Shown piece after piece: positions 32,861-41,967 of a stretch of 64,000 bases of DNA. This DNA is from Bosea sp. NBC_00550 (lineage in GTDB: Bacteria > Pseudomonadota > Alphaproteobacteria > Rhizobiales > Beijerinckiaceae), in the NCBI RefSeq assembly GCF_026020075.1, contig NZ_CP102772.1, forward strand, positions 4,492,501-4,556,500, read 5' to 3'. Numbering within the stretch: the stretch's first letter is position 1; each line of letters opens with the position of its first letter. Position numbers and translations under genes: made by a program. Below the pieces are notes generated by a model. That model saw nothing but the letters and a program-made list of their open reading frames with translations, was not told the DNA's origin and searched no databases.

Positions 32861-34366
32861 ATGGACACCGTCATCAAGGCCTTCGGCCTGGTTTTTCAAT
32901 TCGACGTCATGATCGCGATCGTTGCCTCGGCCTTCTACGGGCTGACCGTCGGCGCGCTGCCCGGCCTCTCGGCCACCATGGCGACGGCGCTGCTCGTGCC
33001 GGTCACCTTCTACCTCTCGCCGATCGCGGCGGTGGCGACGATCATCACCGCATCAGCGATGGCGATCTTCTCCGGCGACATTCCGGGCTGCCTCCTGCGC
33101 ATCCCTGGCACGCCGGCCTCCGCCGCCTATACCGACGAAGCCTATGCGATGACGCGCAAGGGCCAGGCCGAGACGGCACTCGGCATCTGCCTGTGGTTCT
33201 CGGCGCTGGGCGGCATCGCCGGCACGCTCTCGCTGATGCTGATTGCGCCGCTGCTCGCCGAGATGGCGCTGTCCTTCTCGACCTACGAGAACTTCTGGCT
33301 CGCCATGCTCGGCCTGATGTGCTCGACGCTGGTCGCCCGCTCCTCGCCGATCAAGGCGATCGCGGCGATGCTGCTTGGCCTGCTCATCACCTGCATCGGC
33401 ATCGACAATCCCGGCGGCGTGCCACGGTTCACCTTCGGCTCGACCAACCTGCTCGGCGGCATCGAGCCTATTCCCGCGCTGGTCGGCGTCTTCGCGCTGG
33501 CCGAGGTGATGCGGGCCCTGACCGAGCGCGAGCCGCCGAAGATCGAGAACCGGCGCCTCGGCTCGATCCTCAAGGGCCAGTGGCAGCTCACCAAGGAATA
33601 TCCGAAGCAGCAGACGCGCGGGAACATCGTCGGCATCATCATCGGCGTGCTGCCCGGCGCGGGCGCCGACATGGCGGCCTGGGTCAGCTATGCGATGTCG
33701 AAGCGCTTCTCGAAGACGCCGGAGAAGTTCGGCACGGGGCACCCGGAAGGGCTGATCGAGGCCGGCGCCTCCAACAACGCCTCGCTCGCCTCGGGCTGGG
33801 TGCCGGCGCTGCTCTTCGGCATCCCCGGCGACACCATCACCGCGATCGCCATCGGCGTGCTCTACATGAAGGGGTTGAACCCCGGGCCTTCGTTGTTCAC
33901 CACGCAGGCCGAGAGCATGTACGCGCTCTACATCATCTTCATCCTCGGCAACATCATCATGATCCCCTTCGGCATCATCATGATCCGGCTGGCGAGCCGC
34001 GTCGTCGGGGCGCCGCGCTCGGCAGTCATGCCGGTCATCATGATCTTCTGCGCGGTCGGCGCCTTCGCGACGGCCGGCAACAACCTCTTCGCCGTCTGGT
34101 GCGTCGCCTTCTTCGGCCTCTTCGGCTTCGTGATGGAGAAGAACGGCTATCCAGTCGCCGCCATGGTGCTCGGCATCGTGATGGGCACGATGGTGGAGCA
34201 GAGCTTCGTGACGTCGCTGATCAAGTCTGATGGATCGGTGCTGCCCTTCTTCGACCGGCCGGTCTCCTCGGTGCTGGCATCGATGACCTTCGCGGCGCTG
34301 CTCTGGCCGGTGTTCTCCTGGACCCGCGATTGGCTCAAGGGACGGCGCCGGGCGGTGGCGGCCTGA
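32861..34366 (+). CDS. tctA: Tripartite tricarboxylate transporter large membrane subunit TctA
   Basis: 501 residues, about 11-12 membrane helices. TctA signatures include ALPGLSATMATALLVPVTF, GDIPGCLLRIPGTPASAAYTDEAY and the second half GVLPGAGADMAAWVSYAMSK with GIPGDTITA. It is the secondary-transport channel that works with TctB and TctC. 13 bp after tctB. Confidence 0.94.
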   Translation: MDTVIKAFGLVFQFDVMIAIVASAFYGLTVGALPGLSATMATALLVPVTFYLSPIAAVATIITASAMAIFSGDIPGCLLRIPGTPASAAYTDEAYAMTRKGQAETALGICLWFSALGGIAGTLSLMLIAPLLAEMALSFSTYENFWLAMLGLMCSTLVARSSPIKAIAAMLLGLLITCIGIDNPGGVPRFTFGSTNLLGGIEPIPALVGVFALAEVMRALTEREPPKIENRRLGSILKGQWQLTKEYPKQQTRGNIVGIIIGVLPGAGADMAAWVSYAMSKRFSKTPEKFGTGHPEGLIEAGASNNASLASGWVPALLFGIPGDTITAIAIGVLYMKGLNPGPSLFTTQAESMYALYIIFILGNIIMIPFGIIMIRLASRVVGAPRSAVMPVIMIFCAVGAFATAGNNLFAVWCVAFFGLFGFVMEKNGYPVAAMVLGIVMGTMVEQSFVTSLIKSDGSVLPFFDRPVSSVLASMTFAALLWPVFSWTRDWLKGRRRAVAA

Positions 34367-34400
34367 GTGTACGGCAGGCAGGTTCGCGGGGAAACACTGC

Positions 34401-34614
34401 CGTCATTCCGGGGCGGGCCAAAGGCCCGAGCCCGGAACCCATGAACACCACGCTATTCCAGAAGCGTCGTGCTTGCCCTTGTGGCGAGCATCCACGTCTT
34501 GAGCACTGACCTCGACGAAGAAAGACGTGGATGGTCGGGACGGGCGCGACCATGACGGAAGCGCCGTGTTCATGGGTTCCGGGCTCAAGCGCTCTGCGCT
34601 TGCCCCGGAATGAC
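34401..34614. repeat. Palindromic element, family A, enlarged copy
   Basis: 214 bp, about 65 bp longer than other A copies. Ends are CGTCATTCCGGGGC and GCCCCGGAATGAC with inner GAACCCATGAACA and GTTCATGGGTTC. The centre holds an additional perfect 12-bp inverted repeat, CATCCACGTCTT (34489-34500) and AAGACGTGGATG (34522-34533). Confidence 0.88.
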
Positions 34615-34640
34615 AGCTGCGGCTTCGCGAGCGCCCGCTG

Positions 34641-35390
34641 CTACTTCTTCAGGAACGCCGCGAAAGCCGCCATGGCTTCGGCCGAACGCAGGCGCTCGCC
34701 GAAATGGTGGGCCTCGGTGCCGATGGTCTCGGCCACGGCCTGAGCCGAGCCGCGCTTCAGCAGCATCTTCGTCAGCGCGACCGATTCCGGCGGCAGCGCC
34801 GCCAGTGTCTTGGCCTTGGCGAGCCCGGCTTCCAGCGCCGTGCCCTCCTCGATCACCGCATTGACGAGGCCGGCATCTTCAGCAGCCTCGGCGCCAAAAG
34901 GCTCGCCCAGCATCAGCAGTTCGGCCGCCTTCTTCGAGCCGGCGACGAGCGGTAGGAGATAGCTCGACCCGCCCTCGGGCGACAGGCCGAGCGTGACGAA
35001 GGGCAGGCGGAAGGTGGCGGTGCGGCCGGCGAAGGCGAGGTCGCAATGCAGCAGCATTGTCGTGCCGATGCCGACGGCGAAGCCCTCGACGGCGGCGACG
35101 ATCGGCTTCTTCGCAGTCGAGATCGCATTCAGGAAATCGATGGCGATGGTCAGGCCCTGGCCCGTTGCGGCGGCGGCCGCGAAGTCCTTGATGTCGTTGC
35201 CGCTGGTGAAGCAACCGCCAGCGCCGGTCAGCAGGATCGCGCGGATCGAGGCATCGGCTTCGGCGGCGGCGATGGCGGCGATCAGCCCGGCATAGCTCGT
35301 GCGGTCGAGCGCATTCTTGCGGTCGGGCCGGTTCATCGTGATCTGCACGACGCCGGCCGCGACGGTTTCGCTGATGACACTCTCGCTCAT
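34641..35390 (-). CDS. Enoyl-CoA hydratase/isomerase family protein
   Basis: 249 residues, start at 35390 with AGGAG upstream (a longer frame to 35444 lacks support). Crotonase-fold markers: oxyanion-hole segments [13 protein letters not shown] and [15 protein letters not shown], and the catalytic-region [12 protein letters not shown] with a single Glu. The one visible Glu suggests an isomerase or Ech1/PaaG-like reaction at least as much as hydration. Divergent from the FadB/J-like gene, so both may serve beta-oxidation. Confidence 0.85.
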   Translation of the reverse strand: MSESVISETVAAGVVQITMNRPDRKNALDRTSYAGLIAAIAAAEADASIRAILLTGAGGCFTSGNDIKDFAAAAATGQGLTIAIDFLNAISTAKKPIVAAVEGFAVGIGTTMLLHCDLAFAGRTATFRLPFVTLGLSPEGGSSYLLPLVAGSKKAAELLMLGEPFGAEAAEDAGLVNAVIEEGTALEAGLAKAKTLAALPPESVALTKMLLKRGSAQAVAETIGTEAHHFGERLRSAEAMAAFAAFLKK

Positions 35391-35574
35391 CGATCCGCTC
35401 CTGATGGTGTTGCCGGGATGGCATGCGCTTTCGGGAGGGGTCAAGCGCGGCCGGATGCGTCTTTCGTCGCCGCGCGCTTGACATCGCGCGGGCCGGGCTC
35501 TCCCTACCCGGTGGACGCCTTCGCTGCTTTGGCTAGCGAGTCGGAGCGCGGAACGAGGATTGCGGAGGCCGTCG

Positions 35575-37653
35575 ATGACGAAGGTTCAGTTTGAGGTGCG
35601 CGGCCCGGTCGCGGTCGTCACCATCGACAATCCGCCGGTCAATGCGCTCGGTGCCGCCGTGCGCGAAGGGCTGGCGAAAGCGATCGAGACCGCCAATGCG
35701 GATGCCTCGGTCACCGCCATCGTGATCGCATCCGCCGGCAAGGCCTTCATCGCCGGGGCCGATATCAGCGAGTTCGGCAAACCGCCGGCCGCGCCGCTGC
35801 TGCCCGATCTGCTCGACGCGATCGAGGCTTCGGCCAAGCCCGTCGTCGCGGCTATCCACGGCGTGGCGCTCGGCGGCGGACTCGAGGTCGCGCTCGCCTG
35901 CCACGGTCGCGTCGCGTTGCCCGCAGCGAAGCTCGGCCTGCCCGAGGTCAAACTCGGGCTCATTCCCGGCGCGGGCGGCACCCAGCGCCTGCCCCGACTG
36001 ATCGGCGCGGCGAAGGCCTTCCCGGTGATGCTGTCGGGCGAACCCGTCTCGGCCGGCCAGGCGCTCGAATACGGGCTGCTGGACGAGATCGTCTCCAGCG
36101 ATCTCGTCACGGCAGCGATCAGGCTGGCCGAGGGGCTGGCGGCCGAAGGGCGCCGACCGGTCACGAGCGCCGACGACGAGAGGTTGACGGAGGCGGATCG
36201 CGAGGCCTTCGAGGGGCTGGCGAAGGAGGCGCTCAGGAAAGCAGAGGGCATGCCGACCGTGCCGGCGCTAGTCGAGGCGGTCCGAAGCGCCTTCCTCCTG
36301 CCCTTTGCCGAGGGGCTGGCGGTGGAGCGCAGGCTCTTCCTCTCGCTGATCGCCGACGAACGCTCCAAGGCGCTGCGCCATGTCTTCTTCGCCGAGCGCG
36401 AGGTCGCGAAGGTGCCGGGCATCGGGCCGGAGGTGAAGCCGCGCGAGATCGCCCGCGCCGCGGTGATCGGGGCCGGCACGATGGGCGGCGGCATCGCCAT
36501 GTGCTTCGCCAATGCCGGCATCCCGGTGACCCTGATCGAGACCGGGCAGGCGGCGCTCGACAACGGCATCAACCGCATCGCCGCGATCTACGACATCTCG
36601 GTCTCGCGGGGCTCGCTGACACCGGAGGCGCGCAAGCAGCGGCTCGCCCTGATCAAGCCGGCGGTCGGGCTGGCCGCGGCGGCAGGCGCCGACATCGTCG
36701 TCGAGGCCGCCTTCGAGGAGATGGGCGTCAAGAAGCAGATCTTCGGCGAGCTCGACAGGGTGGCGAAGCCGGGCGCGATCCTCGCCAGCAACACCTCCTA
36801 TCTCGACGTGCCCACCATCGCGGCGTCGACCGGCCGGCCGCAGGATGTGCTCGGCATGCATTTCTTCAGCCCGGCCAATGTCATGAAGCTGCTCGAAGTG
36901 GTCAGGCCGCAGGGCGTGGCGGATGATGCCGTCGCCACCGCCGTGGCGCTCGGGCGCAAGCTCGGCAAGGTGCCGGTCGTCGTCGGCAACGGCTTCGGCT
37001 TCGTCGGCAACCGCATGCTGGAGCAGCGCACCCGCGCCGCCGAGCGGCTGCTGATCGCGGGCGCCCTGCCGCATGAGGTCGATGCGGCGCTGGTCGATTT
37101 CGGCTTCAAGATGGGCCCCTTCGCCATGGCCGATCTCGCCGGCAACGATATCGGCTGGCGCTCGCGCAAGGCACGCGGGCTGAAGGCCGCCGTGGCCGAC
37201 GCGATCTGCGACGCCGGCTGGTTCGGCCAGAAGACCGGGCGCGGCTATTACATCTATCCGCAGGGCGCGCGCACCGGCCAGCGCTGCCCGGAGGTCGAGG
37301 CGCTGATCGCCCGCATTTCGGCCGAGCAGGGCGTCACGCGCCGCGCCTTTACGCAGGCCGAGATCCTGGCCCGGCTGCTCGACCCGATGGTGAACGAGGG
37401 CGCGCGGATCCTGGAAGAAGGCATCGCGGCGCGGCCGGGCGACATCGATATCGTCTGGATCAACGGCTATAACTGGCCGGCCTGGCGTGGCGGCCCGATG
37501 TATTGGGCCGACAGCGTCGGGCTCGGCGTCATCGCGAAGCGTCTGGAGGCGCAGGCCGCCGAGACCGGCGACAAGGCGCTGGAGCCGGCGCCGCTGCTGA
37601 AGCGTCTCGCGGCCGAGGGCAAGGGGTTTGCGAGCCTGAAGGCGGCGGGTTAA
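35575..37653 (+). CDS. Bifunctional enoyl-CoA hydratase / 3-hydroxyacyl-CoA dehydrogenase (FadB/FadJ-like)
   Basis: 692 residues, ATG at 35575 with GGAGG 7 nt upstream. The N-terminal crotonase half shows [32 protein letters not shown] and [17 protein letters not shown] (both catalytic Glu). The C-terminal dehydrogenase half shows the NAD motif [19 protein letters not shown], the catalytic [17 protein letters not shown] and [11 protein letters not shown]. It carries out the second and third steps of fatty acid beta-oxidation in the cytoplasm. A thiolase partner is not present in the window. Confidence 0.93.
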   Translation: MTKVQFEVRGPVAVVTIDNPPVNALGAAVREGLAKAIETANADASVTAIVIASAGKAFIAGADISEFGKPPAAPLLPDLLDAIEASAKPVVAAIHGVALGGGLEVALACHGRVALPAAKLGLPEVKLGLIPGAGGTQRLPRLIGAAKAFPVMLSGEPVSAGQALEYGLLDEIVSSDLVTAAIRLAEGLAAEGRRPVTSADDERLTEADREAFEGLAKEALRKAEGMPTVPALVEAVRSAFLLPFAEGLAVERRLFLSLIADERSKALRHVFFAEREVAKVPGIGPEVKPREIARAAVIGAGTMGGGIAMCFANAGIPVTLIETGQAALDNGINRIAAIYDISVSRGSLTPEARKQRLALIKPAVGLAAAAGADIVVEAAFEEMGVKKQIFGELDRVAKPGAILASNTSYLDVPTIAASTGRPQDVLGMHFFSPANVMKLLEVVRPQGVADDAVATAVALGRKLGKVPVVVGNGFGFVGNRMLEQRTRAAERLLIAGALPHEVDAALVDFGFKMGPFAMADLAGNDIGWRSRKARGLKAAVADAICDAGWFGQKTGRGYYIYPQGARTGQRCPEVEALIARISAEQGVTRRAFTQAEILARLLDPMVNEGARILEEGIAARPGDIDIVWINGYNWPAWRGGPMYWADSVGLGVIAKRLEAQAAETGDKALEPAPLLKRLAAEGKGFASLKAAG

Positions 37654-37659
37654 CCGCGC

Positions 37660-37764
37660 CGTCATCCCGGCCGCAGCGAAGCGGAGCGCCGGGATCCATC
37701 GTAGAGCGGCGCGCCTTCGATGGATCCCGGATCCGCGCTGCTTCGCAGCTTGTCCGGGATGACG
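37660..37764. repeat. Palindromic element, family C
   Basis: 105 bp from CGTCATCCCGGCCGCAGCG to TTGTCCGGGATGACG, inner GGGATCCATCG and CGATGGATCCCGGATC arms. Confidence 0.9.
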
Positions 37765-37823
37765 CGCGGCTCTATCCCGGAATGGCGCGATCAGCTGGGT
37801 CGCTGTCCAACAGGGAGGGCGTT

Positions 37824-38885
37824 TTGGCTTCGGGTCTGTTCGCGCTGCTCGACGACGTCGCCGGCATCGCCAAGATCGCGGCGAGTTCGGTCGACGATGT
37901 CGTGGCGCAGGCCGGCAAGGCCGGCGCCAAGGCGGCCGGCGTCGTCATCGACGATGCCGCGGTGACGCCACGCTATGCCGTCGGCTTCGCGGCCGCACGC
38001 GAACTGCCGATCATCTGGCGAATTGCGCTGGGCTCGCTACGCAACAAGCTTCTCTTCCTGCTGCCGGGCGCGCTGATCCTCGCCCTGATCGCGCCCTGGG
38101 CGATCACCCCGCTGTTGATGGCCGGCGGCGCCTATCTCTGCTTTGAAGGCGCCGAGAAGGTGCTGGAGCTGGTGCTGCCGCACGGAGCGCATGGCGAGGG
38201 CGAGACTGCGGCGGGCGATTCTGCGGCACTCGAACAGCAGAAGATCGCGGGCGCGATCAAGACCGATTTCATCCTCTCGGCCGAGATCATGGCGATCACG
38301 CTGGCCGGCGTTGCGGATCAGTCCTTCTGGATGAAGGCAGCGGTGCTCGCCATCGTCGGCATCGGCATCACCGTCGTCGTCTATGGCGTGGTCGCGTTGA
38401 TCGTGAAGGCGGACGATGTCGGCGTTGCGCTTGCCGCCAATCAGCGGCCAGCGACGAGCCTGCTGGGCTTGAGGCAGCCGGCGCCGGGCGAGGCCGGCGG
38501 GCTCGATCGCGCGCTGAGCTGGCTGACGCGGCCGCTCGGGCGCGGCCTCGTCGTCGGCATGCCCCATTTCCTCACCGGGCTCGGCGCTATCGGTACGGCC
38601 GCGATGCTCTGGGTCGGCGGCGGCATCATCATCCACGGGCTGGAAGGCTATGGCTTCTCGGGCCTCGGCCACGGCGTCCATGATCTCGCCGTGGCGGCCG
38701 GCCGTGCCTTGCCGGCTGCCGTGGCCGCTGCCGGCGAATGGCTGGCGGGTGCGGTGCTCGCGGCCGTCTTTGGGCTGGTCGTCGGCGGGATCGTCATCGT
38801 CGCGATGCATTGGCTGGTCGCGCCGCTGCTGAAGCTATTCAGGAAGGCGGCGACGCAGCCGGCCGGCGAAAAGCCCGGGGCCTAG
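37824..38885 (+). CDS. DUF808 (YedI-type) inner-membrane protein
   Basis: 353 residues from a TTG at 37824 with GGGAGGG just upstream; the encoded start (ASGLFALLDDVAGIAKIAA) matches the conserved DUF808 N-terminus. It has about six to seven membrane segments, the charged block GAIKTDFILSAEIMAITLAG and GMPHFLTGLGAIGTAAMLWVG. Function of the family is unknown. It stands alone between a family C and a family A repeat. Confidence 0.88.
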   Translation: MASGLFALLDDVAGIAKIAASSVDDVVAQAGKAGAKAAGVVIDDAAVTPRYAVGFAAARELPIIWRIALGSLRNKLLFLLPGALILALIAPWAITPLLMAGGAYLCFEGAEKVLELVLPHGAHGEGETAAGDSAALEQQKIAGAIKTDFILSAEIMAITLAGVADQSFWMKAAVLAIVGIGITVVVYGVVALIVKADDVGVALAANQRPATSLLGLRQPAPGEAGGLDRALSWLTRPLGRGLVVGMPHFLTGLGAIGTAAMLWVGGGIIIHGLEGYGFSGLGHGVHDLAVAAGRALPAAVAAAGEWLAGAVLAAVFGLVVGGIVIVAMHWLVAPLLKLFRKAATQPAGEKPGA

Positions 38886-38912
38886 ATGTGCAGCGTTGAC
38901 ATGGAATTTAGG

Positions 38913-39061
38913 CGTCATGCCGGGGCTTCGCGTCAGCGAAGAGCCCGGAACCCATGAACACGGTGCGAGGAGGAAATTGTGATGATGGCAATCGCTCTCG
39001 TCTGGATATGACGGTGTTCATGGGTTCCGGGCTCATGGCTGCGCCGTGCCCCGGAATGACG
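38913..39061. repeat. Palindromic element, family A
   Basis: 149 bp from CGTCATGCCGGGGCTTCGCG to GCCCCGGAATGACG, inner GGAACCCATGAACACGG and GTGTTCATGGGTTCC arms. Confidence 0.9.
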
Positions 39062-39101
39062 CCGAGGTTCCGTGCGAAATAAGCACGCTCCAGCGGAGCC
39101 C

Positions 39102-39809
39102 TCAATCCAGCCAGCTGGTGAAGGCCTCGACCGGCTCGCGCTCGGGCACGAGGCGATTGGCCGGCGCGTCCGGATCGGCCTTGCCGATGGCGATGCCGCA
39201 GACCACGACCTCGTCGTCGGGAATCGCGAGCTCGCGCCTGACGATCGGGTGGAACTGCGCGAAGATCGCCTGCGGGCAGGAATCGAGCCCATGGCCCTGG
39301 GCCGCGATCAGCAGGTTCTGGATGAACATGCCGAGATCCAGCCAGGAGCCGATCTCCAGATCGCGGTCGATCGTCAGCATCAGCGCGACCGGCGCATCGA
39401 AGAAGCGCAGATTGGCCGCCGTTTGCCGCTTCATGCCCTCGACATCACCCTTCGCCACGCCGAGCAGGCCGTAGAGATCCCAGCCGACCTTTCGGCGGCG
39501 TGAGAGATAGGGCTCGCGGAAGCGCTCGGGATAATAGCGGTATTCCTCGACGCCGGGTCGTTCCCCGGCCTCCAGGGCGGCGCGCAGCGCGGCTTCGAGC
39601 CGCGCCCGCGACTGAGGACCGATCACCCTGAGCTTCCAGGGCTGCATGTTGGTGCCGGAGGGCGCCTGCGCCGCCAACTCGATCAGACGGCGGACTAAAG
39701 CTTGATCGACCGGATCGGGCAGGAAGGCGCGGATGGCGCGGCGGGTCGTGATGGCGCGCTCGACCGCATTCATATCGTTGGAGACATTCATCTTTATCGA
39801 TCTCTCCAT
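39102..39809 (-). CDS. FMN-dependent nitroreductase family protein
   Basis: 235 residues from the ATG at 39809 (GGAG 7 nt upstream); a second ATG at 39791 is possible. Nitroreductase motifs are TTRRAIRAFLPDPVD, AAQAPSGTNMQPWKLRV and the FMN/dimer region AAQGHGLDSCPQ. Such flavoenzymes reduce nitroaromatics, quinones or enones with NAD(P)H; the physiological substrate is unknown. It is transcribed away from a GntR gene cluster. Confidence 0.88.
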   Translation of the reverse strand: MERSIKMNVSNDMNAVERAITTRRAIRAFLPDPVDQALVRRLIELAAQAPSGTNMQPWKLRVIGPQSRARLEAALRAALEAGERPGVEEYRYYPERFREPYLSRRRKVGWDLYGLLGVAKGDVEGMKRQTAANLRFFDAPVALMLTIDRDLEIGSWLDLGMFIQNLLIAAQGHGLDSCPQAIFAQFHPIVRRELAIPDDEVVVCGIAIGKADPDAPANRLVPEREPVEAFTSWLD

Positions 39810-39980
39810 TCAGTCGCTCCGGCGACAGATCGCGGCAACCCGAACCGCCTGGGCCGGCGCCTGGGCGCAATCGGCTCTGTATGCGAGACCCGATTGCAGG
39901 AACACCTTTTTCCGTATCGAAGTGGGAGTCGCGAGCAAGACTATAGGCTGGCACCTGCCGAACGCCTGAGACGTTCCCGA

Positions 39981-40883
39981 TCAGCGGCTGAGGAGCGATC
40001 GGATGCCGCTCAGGTTGTCGATGGTATGGGACAGATGTCGTCGCAGGCGCTCGGCTGCCTCCGATTGCCGCCCTTCCGCCAGACTGTCGAGGATCGCGAG
40101 ATGCTCCTCGCATTGTTGGCGGTAGCGCTTCCGGTCGAGCATGGAGCGATAGGAGAGCAGCCGCCGGATACGGTTGATGCGGCGGATCGTATCCAGGAAA
40201 AACGGATTGCCCGAACCTGCCACGATGGTTTCGTGGAAGCGCACGCCGCGTTCGTGGAGGGCGTCGGCGCTGTCTGTTTCGATCGCGCCTGCGAGCAGCC
40301 GTTCCTCGGCGGCGCGGCATGCGGCTATGCTCTCCGACGCCAGGTGGTACCCCGGTTCGAGGAGCGCCGCCGGTTCGAGGGCGAGGCGCAGGCGGTAGGT
40401 CTGCTCCAGGCTTTCCGGCGTGTTCAGAACCGGAGCGAAGGTCCAGCCATAGCCCGCCCGCCGCTCGGCCCAACCCTCCTTGCCGATGCGGGCCAGCACC
40501 GCGTTGAGTTCGGCTCGCGTCAGATCGTACCCTTGTCTGAGATCGGCTTCGCTGACCTGTTCCGGCAGGCGGCCGCGAAGATGGTCGTCTGCGATGCGGA
40601 AATACGCCTGTGTGATCCTATCCGGCATGGAAAGTCCAAGCGCATCGCTCGAAGCCGGCGACGCCTGCTCGACGAAATAGCCGCGGTTGCGTTCGTGACG
40701 CAGCACGCCCTTGTCGGCCAGGATCTGGAGAGCCTGGCCGACGGGGAACCGCGACACGCCGAGGCGTGTCGCAATGTCCTGCGAGCGGAGATGCGTCCCC
40801 ATCGCCAGCCCGCCGTCTCGAATGTCTGCGAGAATGCGTGCGGCAAGGGGTGTTGCGAGGTCTCGTCTTCCGCTGCCAGCCAT
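39981..40883 (-). CDS. GntR-family regulator with FCD domain
   Basis: 300 residues from ATG 40883 behind GAGGGGCAGG. The N-terminal winged helix (LAARILADIRDGGLAMGTHL, QDIATRLGVSRFPVGQALQI, GVLRHERNRGYFV) is followed by an all-helical FCD domain with metal-binding type ERGVRFHETIVAGSGNPF. FCD regulators often sense organic acids. It lies 71 bp after a Bug receptor gene that follows an aconitase, so a tricarboxylate effector is likely. Confidence 0.88.
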   Translation of the reverse strand: MAGSGRRDLATPLAARILADIRDGGLAMGTHLRSQDIATRLGVSRFPVGQALQILADKGVLRHERNRGYFVEQASPASSDALGLSMPDRITQAYFRIADDHLRGRLPEQVSEADLRQGYDLTRAELNAVLARIGKEGWAERRAGYGWTFAPVLNTPESLEQTYRLRLALEPAALLEPGYHLASESIAACRAAEERLLAGAIETDSADALHERGVRFHETIVAGSGNPFFLDTIRRINRIRRLLSYRSMLDRKRYRQQCEEHLAILDSLAEGRQSEAAERLRRHLSHTIDNLSGIRSLLSR

Positions 40884-40954
40884 CACCTGCCCCTCGTCGG
40901 CATTGCCGCGCACGGGTGTGGTTTATGGCCGGTGCGGCCGCGCGACAAGCGGCC

Positions 40955-41923
40955 CTATTTGACGAGGCCGATGGTCCTGAGAATATCGCCGACGCGGACC
41001 TGTTCTTCCTTGAGGAAAGCCGCGAAGGGCTCGCCGGCGAGATAGTAGTCGTCCCAGCCGCGCGCCTTCAGAAGCGCCTTCCACTCGCTGCTCGCGACCA
41101 GGCCGTCGAACAGCCTGGTCAGCTGCGCCTTCTGGTCCGGCGTGATCCCGGGAGCGGCCATGACAGCACGCCAGTTCACGACCTCGACATCGTAGCCGAG
41201 CTCCTTGAGCGTCGGCACGTCGGCGCCTTCGAGGCGTTTGCCCGAGGAGATTGCGAGAGCGCGAAGTTTACCGGCCTTGATCTGGCCTTCGAACTCGCCA
41301 TAGCCGGAGACGCCTGCCGTCACGCGTCCGCCGAGCATCGCCGCCAGCGCCTCGCCGCCTCCGGAAAAGGCGACGTAGTTGACCTTTCCGGCATCGGCCC
41401 CTGCCACCTTGGTGACGAGCGCCGCGAGGATGTGGTCGGCACCCCCGGCCGATCCGCCGGCCCAGGTTACGCGTGCCACATCGACCTTGATGGCAGCGAC
41501 GAAGTCCTTGACCGTCTTGTAGGGCGAGTCGGCCGGGACGACGATCACGAGCGGATCGCCTGTGAGGCGCGCAAGCGGGGTCACCTGCTCCAGGCTGACG
41601 GGCGATTTGTTGGTCAGGATGGCGCCGACCATGGTGATGCCGTTGACCATCAGCTGGCTCGGGTCGCCCTTGGCGTTATTGATGAATTGCGCCAGCCCGA
41701 TCGTACCGCCGGCGCCCGTCACGTTGTTGACCTGGACGCTGCGGACGGCCCTGGTCTCGGTCAGCACCTGCTGGATCGAGCGGGCCGCGCCGTCCCATCC
41801 GCCACCCGGGCCGGCCGGTGCCATGATCTTCAGCTCCTGGATCGGCGTTTGGGCCAGCGCGAAGCCGGATGCGATGGACAGCGCTGCTATGCCGGCGGCC
41901 AGGAAAACTCTGCGGGTCGTCAT
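40955..41923 (-). CDS. Bug-family (TctC-type) periplasmic receptor, without TctAB partners
   Basis: 322 residues. The signal peptide [20 protein letters not shown] ends near ALA-QTP. Bug hallmarks are [44 protein letters not shown] and [12 protein letters not shown]. No tctA or tctB adjoins it, so it must use a distant membrane pair or serve as a sensor. It sits between an aconitase and a GntR-FCD regulator, pointing to a tricarboxylate ligand. Confidence 0.9.
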   Translation of the reverse strand: MTTRRVFLAAGIAALSIASGFALAQTPIQELKIMAPAGPGGGWDGAARSIQQVLTETRAVRSVQVNNVTGAGGTIGLAQFINNAKGDPSQLMVNGITMVGAILTNKSPVSLEQVTPLARLTGDPLVIVVPADSPYKTVKDFVAAIKVDVARVTWAGGSAGGADHILAALVTKVAGADAGKVNYVAFSGGGEALAAMLGGRVTAGVSGYGEFEGQIKAGKLRALAISSGKRLEGADVPTLKELGYDVEVVNWRAVMAAPGITPDQKAQLTRLFDGLVASSEWKALLKARGWDDYYLAGEPFAAFLKEEQVRVGDILRTIGLVK

Positions 41924-41967
41924 GATAATCCTCCCAAGGATGACAGGTGATCGCGCTTTTGCGCTGT

